NCBI GenBank assembly: GCA_946803715.1
Contig: CAMPET010000040.1
Location: forward strand, 6,437 to 70,436
Length of the DNA: 64,000 nucleotides
Direction: 5' to 3'
From: Beroe ovata
Taxonomy: Eukaryota; Ctenophora; Nuda; Beroida; Beroidae
The position numbers were made by a program, and so were the translations under genes. Below the pieces are notes generated by a model. It made no database searches. It was not told the DNA's origin and saw only the letters and a program-made list of their open reading frames with translations. Positions 33,792 through 44,400 of the stretch are shown one piece after another; position 1 is the first letter of the stretch, and each line of letters begins with the position of its first letter.

Positions 33792-36700
33792 CAGAGTTCT
33801 GTAGTCGGACGTGACATTTCATTCAGTGTCGGAGATTAAACAAGCAAAGTTCGTAGTAGTCTATAATGATGTTCTAAACTCTAAAGGTATAAATCAAGTT
33901 CGCCCCCCTCCCCCCTTCAGACCTCTCATTGGAAAACCTCCCTTATCTCACTCCACAGCCCACCATTTCCCATTCTTACCTTTGTACGTCATCCCGTCGA
34001 GACAGAGTGGTTCTGTGGTATCCTGAGATCCACCAACTATCATGAGGGAGTCGAGGCCCCAGAACTCCGTCTGTCGATTTATCCTCGTACTACCGGAATT
34101 TCGATCATCGAGATCCGGTAGATTTACTGAAATGAGAACAGGGGGGGTAATATTAAGGTCAATTATACAGGTAGCAGACATTCTTAATAATGAACTGGGG
34201 GTTTTAATGATCTCTCTTGAACAAGAGGATATTTCATTGTCTTGACAAATAATCGTTTCAAATTAGATGTCTGCAGTTTAAAAATTGGAGTAGTTCAATT
34301 TTACTTCTGAAACTACCGCCTATGTGCGACTTCCGTCCATTTTTCTCTATCTACTGAAGTCGAGACAGTTCTTTAGTTCCGCAAAAATTCAGAAGTAGGC
34401 ATCAATCCGTACCATATCCAATATCCGCGGGAATTTCCTGTAATTTCCCTCCATTGATCCCGCACTACTATACTCAACCATATACGACTAAATTATAGGA
34501 CCTGGCTAAATAACTTTTCGATCCCTGATGCGATGTATATTCATTATTCTCTCTCCTACGTCTTTTCAGTCAAGCTGCTTCCCCCGCTAGCTTCTGCTCA
34601 TATACTGCAGAGATTCGTTCGTCTCATGAAATTTCATTAAACGTCTCATATATAACTTCAATACATGAAACGACTTGCGTTGATCTCTCAGAGTCTATTG
34701 TCGCCACGATTGCGGAGTTATTCAGTTTCATTTCCACTTTCCACCTCGGGTTTAACCCCCCTCCCCCTCGCCCATGATTACTCAAACAGGGTGCAGTATA
34801 CTACACCCGAACATTATTTTATTCGAATATTATAGTACCTCCGCTAAATGTTGCGTACGCGGTTGACAGAAAATGGTTTTCGGTCTAACTTTTGCAGAAA
34901 TTTCGTACCTTTTTAGGTTTGAAACGGAAATTTTGTAGCTTTTTAGATTGTAAATTGAAGGTTAGTACCTTTCTTAGGACACTTGTAGAGAAGGTTTGCC
35001 TGCTCGATGTCTTGGTCACTTAGACGCACTCTCTGACCTATCTGAACACCTTCGGGCACAGGCTGAATTGTCTGAAATATGATTGCGTTAGAACCAAAAT
35101 CAGGAAATGTGATAGGTTGGGAATCAATTCTCGAGCTGTTCTGGGAAGGTATTCTCATCTTTCGACCCTTGTTCACAGTGTAATTCTCGCTCAGGCGATC
35201 CCCTTCTCCATTTACTCACCTCGTCTCACTATCTTCTCACCTCTCACCCACTGTAGCTCACTACTCACTACTCACTCACTACTCGCACTCACTCGCACCC
35301 CTCTCCACTTTCACCTCACCACTCACCCTCAATGTTGGAAGTTCATTTTCTGAGAAATCCTTCAATCCGTAGTGCATGATGCTACCATAATCGTACGGCA
35401 CATTCAGACTATTTATCTCCGTCTCTGGACGCTTCTTGAAGTTTTCTGTGGGGTTGGGAAGTTTTAATTCGAGAAAAAAGCTTTACTTGCTTGCTGATGT
35501 TATGAGAAATCGATTATCGAGGGTATCGATGTTATGAGGGTATCGAGTTCAATAACAAGTTTCTAGAAATTATCTTACGCGAGATTATTGGATTGTCAAC
35601 TGGCTGTTCTGTAATCACCGTTTTATTCGCATTACTGATACTGGTAACTGATACTGACAATTACTGATACTGACAATTACTGACAAGCGACAATTACTGA
35701 TACTGGCAAATACTGACAATTGACAATTACTGACAAGTGACAATTACTGATACTGGTAACTGATACTGACAATTACAGATAGCTCACCTAATTGTCCAGG
35801 TTCCACATTTTCCTCAATAAGTTCCACATAGCTGTCCCTGTCTGGTCTACTTTGTTCATGGTAGAAGCCTGGGAAATATTTCCTTNTTTGCAGAAATTTC
35901 GTACCTTTTTAGGTTTGAAACGAAAATTTTGTAGCTTTTTAGATTGTAAATGGAAGGTAAGTACCTTTCTTAGGACACTTGTAGAGAAGGTTTGCTTGCT
36001 CGATGTCTTGGTCACTTAGACGCACTCTCTGACCTATCTGAACACCTTCGGGAACTGGCTGAATTGTCTGAAATATGATTGCATTAGAACCAAAATCAGG
36101 AAATGTGAATAGGTTGGGAATGAATTAGAACACATCAATTCTCGAGCTGCTCTGAGAAGGTATTCTCATCTTTCGACCCTTGTTCACAGTGTAATTCTCG
36201 CTCAGGCGATCCCCTCCTCCATTTCTTCACCTCGTCTCACTATCTTCTCACCTCTCACCCACTGTAGCTCACTACGCACTCACTACTCACTCACTACTCA
36301 CTACTCACTCACTACTCACTACTCGCACTCACTACTCACTCACTACTCACTGCTCACTCACCACTCACTGCTCACTCACTACTCACTCGCACCCCTCTCC
36401 ACTTTCACCTCACCACTCACCCTCAATGTTGGCAGTTCATTCTCTGAGAAATCCTTCAATCCGTAGTGCATGATGCTACCATAATCGTACGGCACATTCA
36501 GACTATTGATCTCCGTCTCTGGACGCTTCTTGAAGTTTTCTGTGGGGTTGGAAGGTTTTAATCCGAGAAAAAAGCTTGCTTGCTGATATTATGAGATATC
36601 GATGTTATAAGGGTATCGAGTTCAATAACAAGTTTCTAGAAATTATCTTACACGAGATTATTGGATTGTCAACTGGCTGATCTATAATCACCGTTTTATT

Positions 36701-39540
36701 CGCATCACTGATACTGGTAACTGATACTGACAATTACTGATACTGACAATTGATGATACTGACAATTGATGATACTGACAATTACTGACAAGTGACAATT
36801 ACTGATACTGGCAAATACTGACAATTGACAATTACTGATACTGACAATTACTGATACTGGCAATTGATGATACTGACAATTACTGACAAGTGACAATTAC
36901 TGATACTGGCAATTACTGATACTAGTAACTGATACTGACAATTACTGATACTGGTAACTGATACTGACAATTACTGATAGCTCACCTAATTGTCCAGGTT
37001 CCACATTTTCCTCAATAAGTTCTACATAGCTGTCCCTGTCTGGTCTGCTTTGTTCATGGTAGAAGCCTGGGAAATATTTCCTTGCGTTTGAGTCACAGAA
37101 TAGATAGTTTTCTGTTTAAATCATCTAATATGCCAGACTTAAATGCAGCGTTCATGATGAATTCAACTACTTATATACATTTCAACTACTTATATGTTGG
37201 TACCGTTCGCCGTTCATATTATAAAAGTCTGGACATTTTATCTCCGAAAACATTTTCTTGTGTTTGACAAACCTATCGCGTGGGAGAGTTCGTGAGCTAT
37301 GATCCCCATGGTAACACACCCGCTCCCCACTGAGACCTCTTGAGGACCACCTCGCTTACCGACCCACGAGTAACACCTGAAAGATGGGTTACATTTGAGT
37401 TTCATCTGAGTTGTTACATTCACTATACAGTGTTACATTTGAGTTGTTACATTCTGCGTTACATTTGAGTTGCTACATTCTGCGTCACGAATACGAAATG
37501 GAGTAACGATGAAGCATTCTACTTCATTACACGGGGTGAATGGTTATGAAGTTTTTTAATAAACAGAAAAACGGTGTGTCTTGCATTCTACTGCATGGTT
37601 GATCCCAACTTGCAATTTGCGATGGCTATTTCGACCCTTATAAAGATGCAAATCCTACATCAGCTCTTGCCGATTTCAAAGATTCGACCAGGCAAGATAT
37701 AATTGCTATTTCATTGAAACGTAAATACAAAGGTGTGATATTCTGACGATTGAAAATTCCCGGATTTACAAACTATTAGGTTGAAAACTACCTTTTTTGA
37801 CCAAATCGACCTGGATAGTGTGTTGGATGGTTTACAATCCTTATATTTGCACAGGCATGATAATTAAGAGCGTCTGGTTTTATGGAATTGTGTCATTCCT
37901 TGAGTTCTATGGATGCTTCAGAGCGCAATATAACCCTTGCTTTTGGCATCCCCTTTTTACCCCTGCAAATGCATACCCTTTCTCAGAAGTGATGTCCAGG
38001 TAATCTGTTTCATTCTTGGTTCGTTCCACAAACCGTACACATGTGTAATCCATGATGTGTCGCATTGCACTGGTTACCAACTCTTCTTTTAGTTGTCCTG
38101 AGGAGGGAGGGGTTGTCAATGAGTGTCTCTATGGAAACTTGTCATAGTTGTCACTATGACAACTTGTGATGGTTGTCAATGAGTGTCACTATGACAACAT
38201 GTCATGGTTGTCAATGAGTGTCACTATGACAACTTGTCATGGTTGTCATGGTTGTCATTATGACAACTTGTCATGGTTGTCAATGAGTGTCTATATGACA
38301 ACTTGTCATGGTTGTCAATGAGTGTCTCTATATGGATTGTTATATGAAAACGGGGCATTATCTCACCCAAGTTATCAGCGAACTTGTAGTATATGATCCC
38401 ATCTGGCCAGAGCATGCGTGTGGGTCTCACCGCTCCCCGTCTGAGTCTCTGTCTTTTCTCCACCAGGATGTCCCCCTGGATCAGTTGTATCTCTATCTCG
38501 TTTTTATGCTTCTCGAATATTATATCTGAGATGGGTGTCAGGGGTGAGAAGAGGATAGCGGATGAGGGTTCTAGAAGGGGTTTTAGAAGTGGCAAGAGGT
38601 TTTAGAAGGCGTTTAAGAAGATGGAGTTTTAGAGGGCGTTTCAGGATATCTATTGAAATGTGAATCGTCATGGTTATCGAAAGATTCTCCAATTGAAGAT
38701 GGCAGGTTTCCATTTCTTGCTCATAATCAACGAGGATAACAGGAAAGAGTTTTTGATTAAGGGCAAGGAAGAGTTCTTGCAATAGCTCATTACAAGGCAT
38801 TCTCATTTCTCCTGCAATACATGTTGAATTCAAAAGCTGTGTCGAAACACTTATATTCGTGTTGATCAACATTTTAAAAGTGAAGCATTTATATGACAGC
38901 AATATTATGATGTCAACAAAGTTTGACAATTGGTGCAATTGGGTTAGTTAAGTGGTTTTTCTTACTTACTTTCGTTTAAATCTGATACTAGTTGGCTGTC
39001 GTCAAAGTTTGCATGATCAAAATCTATCTCGTTACTTTCCTCATCCTTTTCATACTGCTTTTGCTTCCGCCATAAGCGTTTTTCTGAAAAGTGGTGTCAG
39101 TTGGACGGTGTCATGTGTCATAAAGTCACTGTCATGTGTTAATTAGACATAGTCACGTGACAGAAGGCAGTCAAATTGAGTCACGTGGTGATGATTCATG
39201 GACTTACCACTGATCTTATGCTTTAATCTCCGTTCCCGGTATGATTTTCGTTCTGACTTCTGATGGTGGGTAGGTTGATCTAAATCTGAAAATTCGGTGT
39301 TTTGTAGAAGATAATTAAGAACAATTTTCTACTAAGAAAGGATTAACAGACACTTGTTAGTTCTTTCAAAAACTTGAAAGTGTCGTCCTGTTATCAACTA
39401 TCAATCAATCCGAATGAAGTGTTGATGTGGCTTTCTTAGAAAATATTTCCTTGTGTTTTACCTGTTGAAGAGTATATTCTGCTATGATAAGACAGTCTGA
39501 TTATGAAGGTGAAGAGGATTAGGTTTAAAATCTGATTCAT
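26918..39540 (-). CDS. astacin metalloprotease with C-terminal ricin-type beta-trefoil lectin domain (about 17 exons)
   Basis: Minus-strand exons: 39462-39540, 39208-39285, 38970-39083, 38367-38525, 37977-38097, 37273-37376, 36986-37066, 36421-36539, 35965-36067, 33980-34126, 31945-32031, 29716-29835, 28897-29006, 28582-28699, 28104-28254, 27739-27822 and 26918-27102; about 650 residues. Signal peptide [16 protein letters not shown]; a charged pro-region with GDI, the family's aspartate switch; maturation near RQRLRRGAV; catalytic zinc motif [19 protein letters not shown]; Met-turn SIMHYG. Then three trefoil repeats with C..C/QxW marks ([23 protein letters not shown]) and a Cys-rich tail (VECCQL, CHDGYF). 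Known: secreted endopeptidase. Exons 1-13 are firm. The exon 14 to 15 phases disagree, and exons 15-17 are less certain. Three catalytic exons recur at 34969-35868 because of a seam. Confidence 0.85.
27878..27898. repeat. (TTAA)n-type simple repeat
   Basis: Short run of attaattaattaatta within an astacin intron. Nearby 27718-27732 is a short (CA)n. Confidence 0.6.
30432..30769. other. assembly gap (338 N) in a (GT)n tract
   Basis: N run flanked by (GT)n on both sides, in the astacin intron between exons 31945-32031 and 29716-29835. Phases of those exons join directly, so no exon need be lost in the gap. Confidence 0.95.
31813..31921. mobile_element. second foldback/MITE-like copy
   Basis: Same 18-bp inverted termini (GTACGGAATACCCAACTT) and internal GGGTATTCGCGACA repeats as the element at 4420-4567. 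It sits just inside the astacin intron next to exon 31945-32031. I could not see a clean target duplication. Confidence 0.75.
32590..32690. repeat. (GT)n/(GTAT)n microsatellite in an astacin intron
   Basis: Interrupted GT/TATG repeats. The wider intron 32032-33979 also holds pyrimidine-rich sequence (33280-33620) and (GT)n at 33761-33790. No exon is recognised in it. Confidence 0.8.
35634..35775. repeat. minisatellite (tactgacaattactga)n, short allele
   Basis: Imperfect repeats of actgatactgacaatt in an astacin intron. The other allele at 36708-36978 is about twice as long. Confidence 0.8.
36240..36415. repeat. (CTCACTA)n simple repeat
   Basis: Runs of ctcactactcactcacta next to the Met-turn exon donor; a shorter version lies at 35250-35325 in the other allele copy. 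Confidence 0.8.
36708..36978. repeat. minisatellite (tactgacaattactga)n, long allele
   Basis: Same unit as 35634-35775 with roughly double the copy number, in the same astacin intron. Minus-strand frames rich in [10 protein letters not shown] are repeat translations. Confidence 0.8.
38105..38335. repeat. minisatellite (ttgtcaatgagtgtctctatgacaac)n
   Basis: About 35-bp units built from gtcatggttgtcaatgagtg, filling the astacin intron between exons 38367-38525 and 37977-38097. ttgtcat and atgacaac form local inverted repeats. Confidence 0.85.
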
Positions 39541-40797
39541 TTTTCATTCATTCTGAAAGAGAAAAATGGGTTAAATAAATTTGAAATACGGTCAGTCGCT
39601 TGACTCAAATTATGAGAAAACAGAATAGATAATTCGTATTCCATGGGTGAGTATATGAGGCGATCACTTAATCCATTACTTGGTACTTAATCCATTAATG
39701 AGGTTCCACTGTGTACATTCTCAACCAGTGGACGAATAGTAGCTCATGGCTGTATGTGGTTAGAGTTTGATACCATCCCAACACATAATAATCTGTATTT
39801 GTGGTTGGTAAGAACCATTAATTATATAGGGCAGTGATCATCTGATAACCTATCCACTATTTGGTCTCTCTATGGCTAGTAGGTTCTATTTACGGTCAAT
39901 TAAGCGTGGTAGGTACGTAACGTACCTATCTCATTGCCTCATGCTCACCTATTTCATGCTTACATGACCCATTGTCTTTCTAAATTTCATGCCGATTATT
40001 TTCCTGTCCCGAACTCTGACAAAATCACAAGCCTTGTCAAGCCTCAACCATGCACAAATACCGATATTGGGGAAGAGTTAAATGCCTGAATAGCTTAATT
40101 AAATTACGCTAAACACCCTTCAAATTAAATGCTTTATAAGTAGCAAAGTACTGTAATGTAACACAGACATTCATTTGAATATCTATGTATGTGTATGTGA
40201 GTGCTTGACTCGACCCTAGTCGTAACAGTCCAACGAAACAGCGGAAACGTGGTACGAACAAGTACGAGAGAAAGCGAGAAAACATGCGAGTGAGAGAAGT
40301 ATTTGTGTGTGTGTGTGTGTGTTTGTGTCTGTGTGTCTGTGCGTTTGTGCGTTGTTACTGCGTTACATGTGTGAGTGAGTGGATCAGTTGCGATTTGGGT
40401 GCCTGAAGTTGATGCGTTTGCCCATCTTTGTCAAATTGTTTGTCGCCACATGAACGCACGATGCTGCCAAACGCACAAATAAACGCACGAAATGAACGTA
40501 CAAACATGTTGTAAAGCGTGTGTTTGCGGAGTCATATTCATGAACTATATGCTGGCTAGCACGCGGCGAGAATTTGAACGTGTGTATATTTGTGGTGTAC
40601 ACGTGACTATACGGCTCAGTATAATATGTGCGACCTGCACAAATTTCACATTTTGCTACTTTTTGAAGATGCGTTTTATGATCCGTAAATTTCAAATTTT
40701 GTGTCTGTGATTCAATTCAAGGAGTAGGAATTTTCATGCCCAAGATACAACAGATTCCTGATCATAGAAAGGGTGATCAATGATCATAAATTCATGA
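39541..40797. other. upstream region of the astacin gene, no gene seen
   Basis: A poly-pyrimidine acceptor-like tract on the minus strand (tttttctctttcag) ends 18 bases before the astacin start, suggesting a 5'UTR intron or leader. A (GT)n-rich stretch lies at 40302-40345. Otherwise AT-rich and non-coding. Confidence 0.5.
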
Positions 40798-41004
40798 TCA
40801 TGTGCTCAATGTTGGTTCAAGTTAGGATCCAAATTCCAAAGATCGGGTTTAAATCTGAAGAATGAACATATCCTCAACGACACGTATATCGGGGATCAAA
40901 ATCAAGCCGTCGCCAAAGTGATGGGGATAAAGAAAGATCAAAGCCCTCGAGAACTCAGGGAACAACTTCTACCTCGAAAATATCAGAAACTGGAGCGTTG
41001 TTAG
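40798..41004 (+). CDS. possible terminal exon of an unknown gene
   Basis: An open frame without an internal ATG requirement reads about 69 codons to TAG at 41002 (GLNLKNEHILNDTYIGDQNQ, then KKDQSPRELREQLLPRKYQK). Amino-acid composition is protein-like, and a possible acceptor (gttcaag) lies near its start. I find no matching upstream exon and recognise no family, so it may be chance or a degraded exon. Confidence 0.2.
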   Translation, partial: SCAQCWFKLGSKFQRSGLNLKNEHILNDTYIGDQNQAVAKVMGIKKDQSPRELREQLLPRKYQKLERC

Positions 41005-41039
41005 AAGCATTGATGTAAAACCAATGAGTTGGAACAACT

Positions 41040-41286
41040 GACCAATGGGGATCGAGGAGTGTCTTCACGTGACCAATCAGATGGGAGGATTTCTATCACG
41101 TGCTACATTCGCAACACACCACACACACTTATAACTAATACATATATATCGGCGACGATAAAGACACCAATCACTACACTCTCTCTCCCCCTCTTTCTTC
41201 TCACAAAAGAAGTCGAGGAGAGAGAGAGAGTTAAGTAGTTTTTGCTTGGATTGTCACGCAGAAACAACACATAACACTATAACAGG
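41040..41286 (+). promoter_or_regulatory. promoter-like segment with CCAAT and CACGTG boxes
   Basis: CACGTGACCAATCAG at about 41067-41081 combines an E-box with a CCAAT box, a second CACGTG lies at 41097-41102, and a CT/GA-rich stretch follows. It precedes the ATG at 41287, which opens a 38-codon frame (MELSLALREIRSELRVATRR) ending near a possible donor (TTTCC|GTGAGA). I cannot find a next exon. Confidence 0.3.
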
Positions 41287-41408
41287 ATGGAATTGTCACT
41301 GGCATTACGTGAGATAAGATCGGAATTGCGGGTGGCGACGCGACGGGATGTTCCGGGAATGTATCGTGCGTTTTTCCGGGGTATCGTACTGAGTGTTTCC
41401 GTGAGATA

Positions 41409-41411
41409 TAC

Positions 41412-41445
<34 letters not shown>

Positions 41446-44400
41446 TTTGTGGCGGTCTACATGTGTCCGTTCAAGTGGTATAGACGCACAATCTAGACAC
41501 ATTGATTGCTGTTTCCGTTTCGATGATATGGGGTTTTCTACCGTGAACTTTTTTCTGAGATATGAGCTCAGACTTGAGTCTGTGAGAAGGATCTTCTGCT
41601 TCTCAGAGAAATTTGGGGAAGTTATGAGAGATTGTAGAAATATGCAAATTCATACCCCTTGTTTAATGATTTTAAAAAGAAAACTGTGTGCTTTACCCAC
41701 AAAGAATCATTTGTTAACCTATGATTCAATTTGTTACGCATTGAAAGATTAAGAAACCGATTATTTTATGTGAGGCACATGCCACATAACACATTCAACC
41801 TAACTTTATAAGGACTTCCTCCCCATTTCCCCACCTACTTAAGCATACTTAAGCGTAACTTTTTAACTTGTCATCTAGATTGAAATCTCCATCCCTTTGT
41901 CGATCAGAACATTCACACCCATTACCTACCACTATATGTTCCCAGTAAGTAATTCATACATAGGGGCCATGAACTTAGATCATATGAAGGATTTTAGAAT
42001 AATTCATGTGCTCTGTACTTGAATATTGCGTGTGAAGTGTTTATCCATGACGTCATACTATCATAATTGGGGGGGGGGGGTGGTAAAACCCACTTTTGAG
42101 TGGAATGTTAATATGTGTACTCTATTTCAAGATGGATTATATACCAGGCCATCTTTACCCTGAATCCGTCCTGACTCATGCAGCATACCACAGCAGCATA
42201 TGCTATTCAATTTGGACCTCCGCATGGCTACTCCATTATAAACCCCCCAATGTCCACCACAACACATAGACTACCCAATCAAACTAGGTACAGTACTAGC
42301 AGACCAGCTAATTGAATAAGGTTATCTGTACTGATCGCAGCTGCCTGGACTGTTAAGTGCAATTGGGACCCTAAGTCACGCTCTAGTCACACATACCCAA
42401 TGTTAAACAGAGAAGAATGAAAGAGGGGTGTGATTCCCCCCTCACGCGGAGATTTTCGTGCTATGTGTGATATCATCGAGTCATACTTATTGGAGACACA
42501 ATGATTATTAATTTTGATAAAAAATTAGCCGGGAGTTGTATAGAGATCTGCTTGTGTGTGTGTCAGGGTGACAGAAAACCCATTAGTGGGAGAATTGCTG
42601 ATCAAATTTGGTGGGACTCAGTTGATTATCTCATTCTCAATCAATGGGAACATCTGTGAACAAGTGGGAAAATACCTGGAAGATTTTTCATCAAGCTCAA
42701 AATTATTAAGTTCGGGAAGTTAAATTGTAGTTTGGTGTTGGAACTAGAAGTCTTGAATTTTAGACCACGACAATAATGTCCAATTTCTAAGCACCAGTGG
42801 ATTTATAGTTATCAAGTCCCGCGAAACCCCTTGAATATAGGCTTTTTATAAGACATAAAGACTTACGTGCATCAATCGCTGAGACAGGCAATTTTGACAA
42901 CATTTCATGAATCATGACGTCTGTCGTCTTGTTCATTCAAATTTCATGGTATTTCGAGTTAAACAATATATTCCAATCCGTAAATTAATCCAAGCAGTTT
43001 TAATTAAAGCACTACTGCAATGCAATATATGCCCCGATTTGACTAAAGCAGGTTCATTCCCAGTATTTCAACGTTTCGAGGTCGAGCTGCTTGCTATGAT
43101 CACTCCATGGTTACCGAGTTTTTTATAGCACACTTTGGTCGAGGGTCCCTTCATATCTTGACTAGAATAACTTTGCAGCGTGAAATATAACTTTGCGAAC
43201 GCATAACTTTCCGACCAAAAAAAGTTAGTTATATAAATACGGGTTGTTAAGTTATTATATTAGTTGAAGTTGGACCAATCAAAAAGCAGGAATGAATATC
43301 TTGTCATGAACGTATTAACGCTACTCAGGCAGTTTTGATCCCATAACTTCTAAAGTTCGTGCGCTACAATTTATTTTTCATTTTCTACAGAAATACACAA
43401 GCTGATTTAACTTAAACTGACGTGACACCTGGAGTTTAAAATTGACTTAATTGGTTAATTAATGAGGTTCATAACGGCCTCCCCCTAGTGCACACACACG
43501 CCTTGATTAAACCCCCTAGTACAGATTGGAGCGTGGGCGGAAAACAAATACTCAAAGGAAACTCGACTAAGATTAACGGTACAAGAGCGTACCAAGCTTC
43601 GGCGGCCATGCTCGGTCAAAATATATAAATATATATCACAGAGTACCCTCTCAATTTGAGAGCCTCAAACCTAATGTTGTATATACGGCAAATGTATCTA
43701 CCTTACCTGTGAAATTCTTGTTACCAATTGAAATTATTTCATCTCCCAATAATGTGAGGGAGTTTTGGGTGATCAAGTTCTTATCAGGGTGTTTATGGCT
43801 GATGACTTGGATAAATGTTTGAAATGGGGGCTTTATAATGAGAGAGCGTGTGTTATCACGTATCGTAAAGTAACAATATATGCCGCGAGCACGTCGCGGA
43901 AACTTCAAGAAAATGAAATTTGCATCGACAATCGTAGGGAAGTTGAGACACATGCACGCACGCACACACGCCTCAGCACCCACACTCACCGAAAACAATT
44001 TTGCACAAACAATCTTAAAAACGTTGCTAAACACACTTCTACAAACAATTTTTGTCAAACATTTATATGTGAGTAGAACGAATATCTATATATATGTTCG
44101 AAAAAGGAAAGAGAAATCTACGAAGTTGGCATTATTAAAAACCAATCTTCACTTTGCCGTACATAATATAATGTGTATGTCCTGATATTGAGAGTAGATG
44201 GCATGCAAAGTGGAACACCATGGTACCATAACTGGAAGGTAGATGCTGCAGCGACGAATTTTTTCGGTATGAAAATATACGCTCATATATATATTGCATG
44301 ATATGATGAGCCAAGATCAATAAGACTCAGCTTTCTAATGCTGTCGAAAGGCTTTTATATACCTGCTTAACCTTGGTCAATGAAGTGTGAAAAATGTGTC

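Larger units (their letters stand above)
34891..37083. repeat. apparent duplication across seam n35886 (34891-35885 versus 35887-37083)
   Basis: The sequence after the n at 35886 restarts at the equivalent of 34891 (tttgcagaaatttcg) and runs to 37083, matching the end before the n (gggaaatatttcctt). Both copies hold the HEQSR, Met-turn and catalytic-end exons of the astacin gene (34969-35071, 35327-35445 and 35788-35868 are the extra copies). Lengths differ (995 against 1,197 bp), mainly in two minisatellites. Best read as two haplotypes. Confidence 0.85.

Noticed and set aside
34969-35868. Genuine internal duplication of astacin exons
   Set aside because: Overlap ends coincide exactly with a single n, so serial haplotypes are simpler.
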